Origin: CAZGQY01 sp964528035
Lineage (GTDB): Bacteria; Pseudomonadota; Gammaproteobacteria; Methylococcales; UBA1147
NCBI GenBank assembly: GCA_964528035.1
Contig: CAZGQY010000015.1
Coordinates: forward strand, 1 to 39,834
Direction: 5' to 3'
Length of the DNA: 39,834 nucleotides
The notes beneath the pieces were generated by a model. That model was not told the origin of the DNA. It saw only the letters and a list, made by a program, of their open reading frames with translations, and ran no database searches. Shown piece after piece: positions 7,540-16,378 of this stretch. Position 1 is the stretch's first letter, and the number at the start of each line of letters is the position of its first letter. Made by a program: the position numbers and the translations under genes.

Positions 7540-8136
7540 TCAGCTTTTGCGTATTAATTCCTGAGATATAAATTTGTTTAGAGTTTCAACCAATAGTTTG
7601 TGTTCAATGGCCAGTACTCTGGATGCCAGTGATTCTACAGTATCCAGTTGTTCTACATTTACAATTTCTTGTGCCAGGATCGAACCTTTGTCATATTCCT
7701 GATTTACAAGATGGACTGTTGCACCGGTTTTTGAATCGCCCGCATCAAGAACCGCTTCATGAACGTATCTGCCATACATGCCCTGGCCTCCATACTTGGG
7801 CAGTAATGATGGGTGAATATTAATAATCCTATTGTGGAATGTAGTCAGTAACTCGTTACCCACTTTTTTCATATATCCGGCCAGAACAAGCAGATCAATG
7901 TTTTTGCTTTTACAAATATCAATCATGGATTGGTCTGGGTCTGCGTGAGTCTTTATGTTGACCACGAAATGCGGTATGGATGCCTGAACGGCTTTCTTCA
8001 GTGCCAGGCAATTTGGATTATTGGTTATCACCACGGCTGGAACTGCCTGAAGTATGTGTGTATGACAAGCATTAATAACAGCTTGCATATTTGTACCGCG
8101 GTGTGAAACCAGGAATCCGATATTTATTTTATCCAT
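7540..8136 (-). CDS. purN: Phosphoribosylglycinamide formyltransferase PurN
   Basis: PurN transfers the formyl group of 10-formyl-THF to GAR in purine synthesis. The protein is 198 residues. Conserved parts are the N-terminal Rossmann strand with SHRGTNMQAV, the catalytic segment NIHPSLLPKYGG (Asn and His), and the catalytic aspartate in VNQEYDKGSIL. The GGQGMYG variant after NIHPSLLPK differs from the E. coli PGLHT form but occurs in other PurN branches. purM, its frequent partner, is not adjacent. The downstream CLC gene begins 32 bases after the stop, in the same direction. Confidence 0.92.
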   Translation of the reverse strand: MDKINIGFLVSHRGTNMQAVINACHTHILQAVPAVVITNNPNCLALKKAVQASIPHFVVNIKTHADPDQSMIDICKSKNIDLLVLAGYMKKVGNELLTTFHNRIINIHPSLLPKYGGQGMYGRYVHEAVLDAGDSKTGATVHLVNQEYDKGSILAQEIVNVEQLDTVESLASRVLAIEHKLLVETLNKFISQELIRKS

Positions 8137-8598
8137 GCAGGCATTGGTGAGCTTTGGTTAATTTATCAGGGTTGCGATCGCTGCGTATTTTGGGTGATAT
8201 TCAATTATGCATCAAGCCTATTAATATTTTATGATAACAGTAATATCGTAAAATATAATGGGTATCTTGTCTGGTGGGTTACAAGACTAAGGTGCGAGGT
8301 TTTAATAATATGCGAAGGATTGACGCAGGATTATTGTTTGTCTTCAAGGCGTAGCAACAGGCGCATAGCAGGGCTACGCAACGGTTGCTACAACGCAGAA
8401 GACGAACAATAAGACAAGTCAGGATTCGTATATTATTGAATCCTCGCTCCTAAGCGTGTGGTTTTTCTATATTCGGTCAGTCTGCTAAGTCAGCAAAAAC
8501 AACCTTGATAAAAATAATGCTGAAAAATTGAAAGGTTTGTAGAATAGTCGCTCAGAATGAACGGCTATTAAACTTTAAATATTTGATAAAAACGCTTT
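8137..8598. other. 462-base intergenic region between divergent purN and argC
   Basis: Apart from the palindromic repeat at 8287-8454, this region is A+T rich and must contain the divergent promoters of purN and argC. I could not single out a convincing -35/-10 pair. The argC start at 8599 lacks a strong ribosome binding site. No tRNA or conserved RNA was recognised. Confidence 0.5.
8287..8454. repeat. 168 bp imperfect palindrome, MITE- or BIME-like
   Basis: The left arm (8287-8358) and right arm (8384-8454) are imperfect inverted repeats of about 72 bases. Outer ends are CTAAGG and CCTAAG; the best-matched parts are AATAATAT with its complement and the inner GTAGCAAC / GTTGCTAC stem. The 25-base loop contains GCTACG, which can pair instead with CGTAGC at 8350-8355, so two tip folds are possible. 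A second copy of the right arm occurs at 1-80. No transposase frame is inside, so it would be non-autonomous if mobile. Confidence 0.85.
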
Positions 8599-9633
8599 AT
8601 GATAAAAGTAGGAGTTGTCGGCGGCACCGGTTATACAGGCGTCGAGTTACTGAGATTACTCAGTAGTCACCCAAAAGCCGAGATTACTGTGGTTACTTCT
8701 CGCAGCGACGTGGGTGTGCAAGTCGGGCAATTGTATCCGAATCTACGAGGTTATATAGATTTGGAATTCAAAATGCCGGAGCTCGATACATTAAGTGACT
8801 GTGACCTCGTTTTCTTTGCTACGCCGAACGGTACTGCGATGACAATGGCTAAGAAGCTGTTGCAGCGCGGTGTAAAAATTATCGATCTGGCTGCTGATTT
8901 TCGACTCAAGGATCCGCAGCTGTGGGAACAGTGGTATGGGCAGCCACATGTGTGTCCGGAGCTATTACAGGAAGCGCAATACGGTTTACCTGAAATAAAT
9001 CGCACAAATCTACGCAATGCAAAACTGATTGCTTGTCCTGGCTGTTATCCGACGGCCGTACAGCTGGGGTTTCTGCCGTTGATGGAATCGGCTCTTATTG
9101 ATCCGATACATTTGTTTGCAGATGTAAAATCCGGAGTTAGCGGAGCCGGGCGAAAAGCACAAATTACATCTTTAATGGCGGAGTCCGGAGAAAGTATTAA
9201 AGCTTACAGTGTCAGTGGTCATCGGCATCAACCAGAAATTTGTCAGGGTCTGGAGGCGGTTGCAGGTCGGCCGGTGCAAATGATATTTGTTCCACATTTG
9301 GTTCCCATGATTCGTGGCATTCATGCAACCTTATATGCTCGGTTAAATAATGTCAGCGCAGAGAAAATTCAACAGATATTTGAAACACGCTACGCATCTG
9401 AAGCATTTGTCGATGTGCTTCCGGAAGGTAGTCATCCAGATACTCACAATGTAAAAGGTTCAAATCGTTGCCAGCTGGCAATTCACTATTTGCAGGATAG
9501 TGGTACCGTAGTGGTGCTGTCAGTAATCGATAATTTGGTAAAAGGTGCGGCAGGTCAGGCTGTACAAAATATGAATTTGATGTTTGATATTGACGAAACT
9601 ACCGGTTTGAACGCGGTTGCTTTGTATCCCTGA
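8599..9633 (+). CDS. argC: N-acetyl-gamma-glutamyl-phosphate reductase ArgC
   Basis: ArgC reduces N-acetylglutamyl phosphate to the semialdehyde with NADPH, in arginine synthesis. The 344 residues match the long form of the family. The NADP-binding GGTGYTGVELLRLL lies at residues 9-22, the catalytic cysteine in ACPGCYPTA near 150, KSGVSGAGRKA near 180, and the histidine-rich SGHRHQPE near 205. The start at 8599 gives the normal N-terminus. It heads a rightward set with a DUF6776-type protein, bactofilin and erpA. As far as I recall, the same order is found in Pseudomonas. Confidence 0.95.
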   Translation: MIKVGVVGGTGYTGVELLRLLSSHPKAEITVVTSRSDVGVQVGQLYPNLRGYIDLEFKMPELDTLSDCDLVFFATPNGTAMTMAKKLLQRGVKIIDLAADFRLKDPQLWEQWYGQPHVCPELLQEAQYGLPEINRTNLRNAKLIACPGCYPTAVQLGFLPLMESALIDPIHLFADVKSGVSGAGRKAQITSLMAESGESIKAYSVSGHRHQPEICQGLEAVAGRPVQMIFVPHLVPMIRGIHATLYARLNNVSAEKIQQIFETRYASEAFVDVLPEGSHPDTHNVKGSNRCQLAIHYLQDSGTVVVLSVIDNLVKGAAGQAVQNMNLMFDIDETTGLNAVALYP

Positions 9634-9653
9634 CCAAGTGAGGATCGACGAAT

Positions 9654-10409
9654 ATGCCAACCTCTAAATATAATTATCAACCTTATCAGGCTCGAATTCG
9701 GCATCGATGGTTTTTAATTGCGATTTTGGTGTTTGTTTCATTTTTATTGGGAGTGATTGGTGGCTGGTATTTGCTCGAAAGTGCTGGAAAAAAAGTGTTG
9801 ACTGATAAAACCAGAATTTCTGACGATCGCGATTCCGCGTATATGGAATTGTCCGATCTGAAGCGTCAACTGGCCATTTATGAAAATTCCGGCCAGGTGG
9901 ATCGGATGGCGGCGAAACATACTCAGGATGAATTATTGAAGCTACAGGATAAGCTCGCCGACCTAAGTAAGGAATTGGAGTTTTACAAAAGAATTATTTC
10001 ACCAGAGCATCGTAACTACGAATTAAGGATACAGAACTTTCGTTTGATAGAAAATCAGGGGCACAAGTTTGTGTTGACGGTTTCACAGGGTATAGGACGG
10101 GTCGGTACTGTGAGTGGTACGGCAAAGGTTTATTTTAAAGGCTTGATCGATGGTGCAGTACACCGTTTTAGCATTCAGGATCTTGATCCTAAGAAACGCA
10201 GTAAATTACACTTTTCGTTTAGGTATTTTCAAACCTTGACCGGAGATCTTCTATGGCCAGAAAAATTCGAATTGGAATCTGTCGAGGTTATAGTAAAATC
10301 AACCAGCGGTAAATCCGCAGAAATTAGTAAACAATGGAGCGTCGAAGAATTACAAAAAGAATCTGAATATTCGAACCAATCAACGGGTGATTCGAAAATA
10401 ATGAACTAA
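9654..10409 (+). CDS. DUF6776-type membrane protein
   Basis: This 251-residue protein has a basic N-terminal tail, one hydrophobic helix at about residues 19-41, a long heptad-like coiled coil at about 60-115, and a C-terminal beta-rich domain of about 120 residues. It is probably anchored in the inner membrane with the rest in the periplasm. Position between argC and the bactofilin gene, together with length and layout, matches the family I know as DUF6776, whose function is unknown. It starts 20 bases after argC, with GTGAGGA upstream as a good ribosome binding site. Standing before a bactofilin, it may help a cell-shape or wall-synthesis scaffold; that is inference from neighbourhood only. 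Confidence 0.75.
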   Translation: MPTSKYNYQPYQARIRHRWFLIAILVFVSFLLGVIGGWYLLESAGKKVLTDKTRISDDRDSAYMELSDLKRQLAIYENSGQVDRMAAKHTQDELLKLQDKLADLSKELEFYKRIISPEHRNYELRIQNFRLIENQGHKFVLTVSQGIGRVGTVSGTAKVYFKGLIDGAVHRFSIQDLDPKKRSKLHFSFRYFQTLTGDLLWPEKFELESVEVIVKSTSGKSAEISKQWSVEELQKESEYSNQSTGDSKIMN

Positions 10410-10529
10410 ACTGCAATTAAGTGGAATGTCGGCATATTGTAACTATATGACTATATTTTTTGGAACCAAAAGCAGTATCACGGAATCTCATACAGGGTTG
10501 GCAAGATGAATTTAATAAGGGTATAGAAT

Positions 10530-11006
10530 ATGTTTGGCAAGAGCAAAGTAAAAAAAATAAAACCCAATCGAGTATCTACAGTGATCGGTCAGGAAACTGA
10601 AATTCATGGTAATGTTTTGATTAGTGGAGGATTACACATTGATGGTATCATTAAAGGTAACGTAAGTGCCGAATCCGGGAGTGGCGCGATCTTATCGTTG
10701 AGTGAATTGGGTACAATTGAAGGAGACGTGTACGTACCATTGGTTATTCTTAATGGTACAGTAAAGGGGAATGTATTCGCGGCAGAACGTATCGAATTGG
10801 CACCCAATGCGAAAGTAGCCGGAAATGTGACTTACAAATTGATAGAGATGTCAGTCGGAGCTGAAGTCAACGGTCGTTTACTGCATCAGAACGAACCGCC
10901 TCTGGTTAAAGTGGCTAAAAAAAATGAAGAACCAAATGCCAAGCCAACGCCCCGTCCAAAAAGGCTGGGAAAAGAATTGGCTTCTTCATCTGTAGCTGGA
11001 AAATAG
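10530..11006 (+). CDS. Bactofilin cytoskeletal protein
   Basis: Bactofilins polymerise without nucleotides into membrane-associated filaments that localise cell-wall enzymes. The 158-residue protein has a short basic leader with KIKPNRVSTVIG, then the right-handed beta-helix core (about residues 20-115) with regular hydrophobic and glycine-containing rungs such as GLHIDGIIKGNV and LNGTVKGNVFA. It ends in a proline- and lysine-rich disordered tail (PKPTPRPK type). Both flexible ends around a beta helix are typical. It follows the DUF6776-type gene by 120 bases and precedes erpA. A peptidoglycan peptidase is encoded just beyond erpA, so a wall-related role is plausible. Confidence 0.9.
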   Translation: MFGKSKVKKIKPNRVSTVIGQETEIHGNVLISGGLHIDGIIKGNVSAESGSGAILSLSELGTIEGDVYVPLVILNGTVKGNVFAAERIELAPNAKVAGNVTYKLIEMSVGAEVNGRLLHQNEPPLVKVAKKNEEPNAKPTPRPKRLGKELASSSVAGK

Positions 11007-11043
11007 ATGTCTCGCGGCAAATTTTTATTTGGATGAATATTTA

Positions 11044-11385
11044 ATGACTGAATTACAAACCACTGTTAATTTCACCGATAACGCAGCTGTTCAAGTCAGC
11101 GAGTTGAAGGCAGAAAAAGGTAACGACAATTTGAAATTGCGTGTGTATATCTCCGGGGGCGGGTGTTCCGGGTTTCAATATGGTTTCATGTTTGACGAAG
11201 AAGTCAACGAAGACGATATCTCAATTGAAAAACAGGGTGTGACTGTTCTGATCGATTCGATGAGTATCGAGTATTTGTCCGGCGCAGAAATAGATTACAA
11301 GGATGATCTGTCAGGTGCACAATTTGTGGTTCGAAATCCGAATGCTGCGACAACTTGTGGTTGCGGGTCATCGTTTTCGGTTTAA
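11044..11385 (+). CDS. erpA: Iron-sulfur cluster insertion protein ErpA
   Basis: ErpA is an A-type carrier that passes iron-sulfur clusters to apoproteins, notably enzymes of isoprenoid synthesis. I place the start at the ATG at 11044 (113 residues); a TTG at 11029 is in frame but gives an atypical N-terminus. The three cluster cysteines are visible: one in GGGCSGFQYGF and two in the C-terminal TTCGCGSSFSV. Length and sequence are standard. It lies 37 bases after the bactofilin gene. In Pseudomonas, as I recall, anmK comes next; here a 128-base gap leads directly to the convergent M23 peptidase gene. Confidence 0.95.
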   Translation: MTELQTTVNFTDNAAVQVSELKAEKGNDNLKLRVYISGGGCSGFQYGFMFDEEVNEDDISIEKQGVTVLIDSMSIEYLSGAEIDYKDDLSGAQFVVRNPNAATTCGCGSSFSV

Positions 11386-11513
11386 TTGCGGTTGATTGGT
11401 ACTTCGACAAATAAGGTATGAAGGACTAGCGGGGCCAGAGAGCCACTGCAACAACCCAGATGGCTGCATATTGACTGGTTATACCTGTGAATACAGGATG
11501 ATGGAACACAGAA

Positions 11514-12788
11514 TTAGTCGATTTTGGCAAATAGTTCTGTACGGTACAATTCCAACTGGCTAATCAATGGTGCGGTGGTGGTCTTGAAATCCGCGAGCAT
11601 TTCAGGATTGACGGATAAAATCTTAGGAAGTTTTACAGTCAGTGGGTTTCGGTGTTTGCCATCGATGCGAAATTCATAGTGCAAATGAGGGCCGGTTGCC
11701 AATCCGGATTTTCCCACATAGCCGATGGTTTGTCCTTGAGTAACTGAGGTATTTTTTCGGGCTTTGTTATTGAATTTCGAGAGGTGCGCATAAAGTGTGC
11801 TGTAGCTCTTGCCATGCTGGATGATGACAACACGACCGTATCCTCCCTTGCGGCCTCGAAATACAATTTTACCGTTCCCTGTTGCGTGAACAGGGGTTCC
11901 GGTTGGGGCAGCGTAATCTACGCCCTTGTGAGCACGAATCCTGTTTAAAACCGGGTGACGTCGGCGAAGATTGAAATGGGAACTGATTCGCGCGAATTCG
12001 ACTGGTGTTCTGATAAAGGCTTTGCGCAGGCTTTTTCCGTCGCGTGTGTAATATGCTGAATCTCCGGCTGAATCGGTATAGCGCAGAGCAGTATGAGATA
12101 TTCCGCGATTGATGAACTCGACCGCCATTATATTACCTGACCCCACAACTTCACCATTAACATATGATTGTTCATAAATTACGGTAAATTCATCTCCTGG
12201 ACGTAAATCTAAAGCAAAGTCGATATCCCAGGCGAATATCTTAACGACTTCCATGACTGCTCTGTCGGTCAGGCCGGCCGCTTTTGCGTCTGCAAACAAA
12301 GATGAAGTGATTAGGGCATGAGCATGAGCAATGCGTTTGTCGATGGTCTTTGATGTTTTATTGACATGATAGCTATCGTCGTCACGGGATACACTAATGG
12401 TGTCAATTTTATTGGGGAAATAAGCAAGATTTTTGAGTTTCCCCAATGCATCTAATTGATAATCTATTTTTTTTCCGGGATATAAGTTGGCCAGTTCTTG
12501 TGCGCTTTCAGAAGAATTAATAATGGCAGACAAAGATCGTTTGTCGATGCCAATTTTCGAGAAAATAATTGATAAATTTTCACCTGGTTTAACGACGTGC
12601 GTTTGCCATCGATCTTCGCTATCCTTTTCCTGCCTATTAACGATTGACGGGTTCGGAAGAGGTAATGCGAGCGTTAGGGATAGTTTATTATGCGGCAGGT
12701 TGCTAGAGTCGGAAAAACTGTTAAATGTCGCTATGATGGCCAGGGAAATACACCCTGCAGTGAGTGTCCAGGTAGTGATTTTTTTCAC
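11514..12788 (-). CDS. mepM: M23 family murein endopeptidase, MepM-like
   Basis: This is a periplasmic D,D-endopeptidase that cuts peptidoglycan cross-links to allow wall expansion. The 424 residues start with a signal-anchor helix (about 5-24). An OapA/LysM-like domain follows, with VVKPGENLSIIFSKIG near 65, then a long linker domain with LRPGDEFTVIYE, and a C-terminal LytM/M23 domain. Zinc ligands are present as HKGVDYAAP near 300 and HLHYEFR near 378, with the catalytic histidine region in LYAHLSKF. The domain order matches MepM. It is divergent from tyrS, as I recall for the Pseudomonas counterpart. Confidence 0.9.
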   Translation of the reverse strand: MKKITTWTLTAGCISLAIIATFNSFSDSSNLPHNKLSLTLALPLPNPSIVNRQEKDSEDRWQTHVVKPGENLSIIFSKIGIDKRSLSAIINSSESAQELANLYPGKKIDYQLDALGKLKNLAYFPNKIDTISVSRDDDSYHVNKTSKTIDKRIAHAHALITSSLFADAKAAGLTDRAVMEVVKIFAWDIDFALDLRPGDEFTVIYEQSYVNGEVVGSGNIMAVEFINRGISHTALRYTDSAGDSAYYTRDGKSLRKAFIRTPVEFARISSHFNLRRRHPVLNRIRAHKGVDYAAPTGTPVHATGNGKIVFRGRKGGYGRVVIIQHGKSYSTLYAHLSKFNNKARKNTSVTQGQTIGYVGKSGLATGPHLHYEFRIDGKHRNPLTVKLPKILSVNPEMLADFKTTTAPLISQLELYRTELFAKID

Positions 12789-13058
12789 GAAATTATTTTT
12801 TTCTTAAAGTAGGATAAATTCCTTTAATTATAGACGTAAATATTAATAGAGACAAATGTTTAGCGGTTTATTGTGAACCACTACCGCAATTACGACAATT
12901 TTGTATTGAAACTCTGCTATTCGGGCTGCCAGGCTGGCCGAGAATGGGTAATTTCCCTTCATTGTTTGCTATATCTGCTTACTCAATTACCCAGGAATGA
13001 TTGATTTTGCATTTAAATCTAGTATTGTGTCGCGGCCAGATCTTTTATTTGAAGAGTA
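12789..13058. promoter_or_regulatory. Divergent promoter region of the M23 peptidase and tyrS
   Basis: These 270 bases separate two divergent genes and must hold both promoters. For tyrS a weak candidate is TTGATT, 16 bases, TATTGT just upstream of the gene (near 12999-13028), which matches consensus at 4 of 6 bases in each box. GAAGAG near 13050 can serve as the tyrS ribosome binding site. I did not recognise a T-box or other leader RNA. Confidence 0.35.
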
Positions 13059-14261
13059 ATGAAAATGTCCCACCTTGATACACTATCCATTCTACGCAGA
13101 GGAACCGAAGAAATAATTTCGGAGGAAACGCTGGAGAAGCGGCTTGCCTCAGGTCGGCCGTTGCGTGTTAAAGCAGGCTTTGATCCCACCGCGCCCGATT
13201 TGCATCTTGGTCATACAGTTTTGCTCAATAAATTGAAAAGTTTTCAGGACCTGGGGCATGAAATTCTTTTTTTAATTGGCGACTTTACTGGAATGATTGG
13301 CGATCCTACCGGTAAAAATGTGACTCGTAAACCTCTGACAAAAGCACAAATAAAAGAAAATGCGCTCAGCTATGAGGAGCAGATATTCAAGATTCTGGAT
13401 CCGGACAGAACACAGGTTGTGTTTAATTCGACCTGGATGGATGCAATGAATACGAGTCAATTAATTGAACTGGCGGCGCGACACACTGTGGCGAGAATGT
13501 TGGAGCGTGATGATTTCAGTAAACGTTATAAAGGTGGCCAACCCATCGCTATTCATGAGTTTTTATACCCTTTAATTCAGGGTTATGACTCGGTGGAATT
13601 GAAAGCCGATGTCGAACTGGGTGGAACCGATCAAAAATTTAACCTTCTGGTTGGTCGCCAGTTACAGGAATCCTATGGTCAATCGCCACAAGTTGTGATC
13701 ACCATGCCGATATTGGAGGGTTTGGACGGTGTACAAAAAATGTCTAAATCACTGGGTAATTATGTGGCCATCGCCGATACGCCAAATGAAATGTTTGGGA
13801 AACTAATGTCGATCTCTGACACATTGATGTGGCGCTATTTTGAGTTATTGAGTTTTCGTCCTGTTGAAGAGATAAAAAACTGGAGAATACAATGTGATCA
13901 GGGGGCCAATCCCAGGGATTGTAAAGTCAAGCTGGCCCTGGAGATTGTGGAACGCTTCCATAGTCAAAGTCTCGCTGCTTCAGCCTTGGAAGCATTTGAA
14001 GCTCGATTTAAACGAGGGGCGTTACCCGATGATATTGAACTACAGAGGATGCAAGTACCAGAGGAAGGCTATCCAATTGCCAATCTACTAAAAGACTCCG
14101 GGCTAACGGGCAGCACTTCAGAATCCTATAGAGTATTAAAGCAAGGAGGTGTTCGTATAAATGGCGACAAAGTATCTGACTCAAAATTAAAGCTATTACA
14201 GGGAACGACGCAGGTTTATCAGGTTGGTAAGCGAAAGTTTGCTAAGGTTGAGTTGTTTTGA
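13059..14261 (+). CDS. tyrS: Tyrosyl-tRNA synthetase
   Basis: This class I synthetase charges tRNA-Tyr. The 400-residue protein carries the HIGH-type motif HLGH at residues 49-52 and KMSKS at about 227-231, then an anticodon-binding region and a C-terminal S4 RNA-binding domain (about 335-400, with YRVLKQGGVRINGDKV). The length of about 400 residues with a compact C-terminus fits the second TyrS type common in Pseudomonas. A second ATG is at codon 3; the first is kept because GAAGAG lies upstream. tadA follows after a short gap in the same direction. Confidence 0.96.
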   Translation: MKMSHLDTLSILRRGTEEIISEETLEKRLASGRPLRVKAGFDPTAPDLHLGHTVLLNKLKSFQDLGHEILFLIGDFTGMIGDPTGKNVTRKPLTKAQIKENALSYEEQIFKILDPDRTQVVFNSTWMDAMNTSQLIELAARHTVARMLERDDFSKRYKGGQPIAIHEFLYPLIQGYDSVELKADVELGGTDQKFNLLVGRQLQESYGQSPQVVITMPILEGLDGVQKMSKSLGNYVAIADTPNEMFGKLMSISDTLMWRYFELLSFRPVEEIKNWRIQCDQGANPRDCKVKLALEIVERFHSQSLAASALEAFEARFKRGALPDDIELQRMQVPEEGYPIANLLKDSGLTGSTSESYRVLKQGGVRINGDKVSDSKLKLLQGTTQVYQVGKRKFAKVELF

Positions 14262-14297
14262 GGGTGGCTTGATTGAAAAGTTATCGTGAGGAGTCGT

Positions 14298-14771
14298 TTG
14301 GATACTGAGCTCAGCGATACCTATTGGATGAATCGCGCGATAGAATTAGCCAAACACGCGGAAAATGACAACGAAGTGCCGGTTGGTGCGATTATTGTCA
14401 AAGCGGATAGCTGTATCGGTGAAGGTTGGAATCAGTCGATTTCCACTCATGACCCGACTGCGCATGCAGAAATCATTGCATTGAGAAACGCAGCAATAGC
14501 AATGGGAAATTATCGCTTACCGAATACAACTCTGTATGTAACACTGGAACCGTGTTTGATGTGCATCGGAGCGATCATGCATGCTCGGATAGAGCAATTG
14601 GTTTTTGGCGCTCTGGATGATAAACGCGGGGCAGTGTGTAGTGCATTAAATTTGTCCGATTTCAGTTTTCTAAACCATCGCATCGAATGTCGACAGGGTG
14701 TTGAAGCGGATCGGTGCAGTCAGATTCTAAAAGATTTTTTTGTCAGTAAGCGTGGCTTAAAGACTGTTTAA
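14298..14771 (+). CDS. tadA: tRNA-specific adenosine deaminase TadA
   Basis: TadA converts adenosine-34 of tRNA-Arg to inosine. The cytidine-deaminase fold shows the zinc ligand and proton shuttle in TAHAEIIAL and the PCLMC motif in LEPCLMCIGAIMHARI. The N-terminal YWMNRAIELA and EVPVGAI are typical. I prefer a TTG start at 14298 because GAGGAG lies four bases upstream. A GTG at 14286 is the longest alternative and adds four residues. The 3' end overlaps the convergent mltF gene by 29 bases, so the two transcripts run into each other. Confidence 0.93.
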   Translation: MDTELSDTYWMNRAIELAKHAENDNEVPVGAIIVKADSCIGEGWNQSISTHDPTAHAEIIALRNAAIAMGNYRLPNTTLYVTLEPCLMCIGAIMHARIEQLVFGALDDKRGAVCSALNLSDFSFLNHRIECRQGVEADRCSQILKDFFVSKRGLKTV

Positions 14772-16200
14772 TTGTTTCGTTATTAGATGGATTTGAATGT
14801 TGACTGAGAATTTTGTTTTTATCTGTTAACCAAACCAGAACGTCGTAGTAATTGCGAATATTCTCCACATAACGTACTGGTTCGTATCCGCGCGCGTATC
14901 CATGTCTGGTTTTTTTGTACCATTTTTTTTCCGTTAGTAGAGGTAAAGCTTGTTTTACGTCCATCCATTTGTCTGGGTTGCCGCCACGCATTTCGGCTAG
15001 GACTCTGGCATCTTCCAGATGTCCGTGACCAACATTATAGGCAGCAAGTGCCATCCAGGTTTGATCCGGTTCAGTGATTTGTTGAGGGATATTTTTCTTG
15101 CGCAACATAAAATAACGAGCGCCTCCCGAGATGCTTTGAGTGGGATTGTTTCGGTTTTTTATACCCATTTGTTTTGCGGTGCCTTCTGTTAACATCATAA
15201 TTCCACGCACACCGGTTGGTGAAACAGCATCAGTGTTCCAGTGAGATTCCTGATATCCGATTGCCGCAAATAAGCGCCAGTCGATGCCATGAATCTCAGC
15301 GGCTTTTTCGAACTCTGGTTTGTATTTGGGTAATCGTTTAACAACATGCTTTCGAAACGTACAATTGTCGACATAGTGCAAAGAACCCGCGTGGCCGTAG
15401 TGGCGTTCTATCAATTGATCAAGAGTTTTGTCGCTATTAATATCGTTAAAAAACTTCACAGTTTCGTCGTACAAACTGGTATCCGACGACCAGGGTAATG
15501 CCCAGGCCAGGAACATGGGTTCAGATATGTCAAATGCCACATAAAGCTTTGGATAGTATCGACGGATGAGCAAGACCTGGTTTGAATCGGCAATCGTATA
15601 ATCTATGAGACCCTGATTTACTAAATCGAATAGTTCGAATGATGATGATTCGGTGTTGAGGTTCCATTCGAGATTGGGATTGTTTTTTTTCAGATTGAGT
15701 AATGTGTTGACATGACTGCTGCCATTTATTACTTCAAGAATTCCGGAGGAAAGATCGGAAATGGTTTTTGGCCTTTTACTGCGTTTGGATCGATAGATGA
15801 GTTGTTGAGTGATTCGTCGATATGGCGGTCCAAATTTGAGTGTTTTTTTACGGTTTTCGCTAATGGTCAGTCCTGCTGCGGCAATATGCGCTTCACCAAC
15901 CATGGTTTTGGCCAGAATCTGACCAAAGTTCTCCGGAACTATAAATTCTGCCTTGACGCCCAATCTTTTCACAAAGAGTTGGACTAAGTCGTATTCCAGC
16001 CCGGTGAAGCCTTCAGGGCCCTCGTAGTAGGTTGTTGGATCGTATCGAGTTAAAACCTTTAGTTTCCCGGAACGTTTAATCTTATCAAGTATTGACTCGT
16101 TGTTCCACATCGATTGTGGGTCGTCACCACATCCAGACAGAAATCCAAGCAGTGACAGAAAAATTAGAATTCGAAAGATGATTTTTCGAGAAAGTAGCAT
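14743..16200 (-). CDS. mltF: Membrane-bound lytic murein transglycosylase MltF
   Basis: MltF cleaves the MurNAc-GlcNAc bond of peptidoglycan to form 1,6-anhydro ends. The 485-residue protein begins with a lipoprotein signal (lipobox LSGC at about residues 21-24), so it is probably anchored in the outer membrane. An SBP_bac_3-like regulatory domain follows (about 45-265, with GFTGLEYDLVQLF). The C-terminal goose-lysozyme-like SLT domain has the catalytic glutamate in GYQESHW near 318, then GVRGIMMLT and MALAAYNVGHGHL. Both domains look complete. It is transcribed toward tadA and overlaps it by 29 bases. Confidence 0.94.
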   Translation of the reverse strand: MLLSRKIIFRILIFLSLLGFLSGCGDDPQSMWNNESILDKIKRSGKLKVLTRYDPTTYYEGPEGFTGLEYDLVQLFVKRLGVKAEFIVPENFGQILAKTMVGEAHIAAAGLTISENRKKTLKFGPPYRRITQQLIYRSKRSKRPKTISDLSSGILEVINGSSHVNTLLNLKKNNPNLEWNLNTESSSFELFDLVNQGLIDYTIADSNQVLLIRRYYPKLYVAFDISEPMFLAWALPWSSDTSLYDETVKFFNDINSDKTLDQLIERHYGHAGSLHYVDNCTFRKHVVKRLPKYKPEFEKAAEIHGIDWRLFAAIGYQESHWNTDAVSPTGVRGIMMLTEGTAKQMGIKNRNNPTQSISGGARYFMLRKKNIPQQITEPDQTWMALAAYNVGHGHLEDARVLAEMRGGNPDKWMDVKQALPLLTEKKWYKKTRHGYARGYEPVRYVENIRNYYDVLVWLTDKNKILSQHSNPSNNETIKQSLSHAY

Positions 16201-16378
16201 TAATTGTTAACAGATATACAACTCATTATTCAATAATAGCTGGAAAACAGAGGCTTGTGTTGTGAGATGGCTCTATGCTTTTCTATATTCCTTGAGGTTA
16301 TCCGCTTGCCTATACCAACGAATAAACCCTCCGTATTCAAGAATGCTTCGTAACCAAAACCCACTGAGTAGATGCAGT

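Noticed and set aside
8174..8183. GCGATCGC octamer resembling the cyanobacterial HIP1 repeat
   Set aside because: It is an isolated occurrence near purN; a similar string within fadD shows it is not enriched, and the gene content is gammaproteobacterial.
11484..11497. CCTGT-GAAT-ACAGG hairpin between erpA and the M23 peptidase gene
   Set aside because: The stem is only 5 bp with no T run; too weak to call a terminator.
12487..12807. A 106-codon frame on the + strand over the M23 peptidase N-terminus
   Set aside because: It is fully antisense to a well-supported gene and has no recognisable domain or ribosome binding site.
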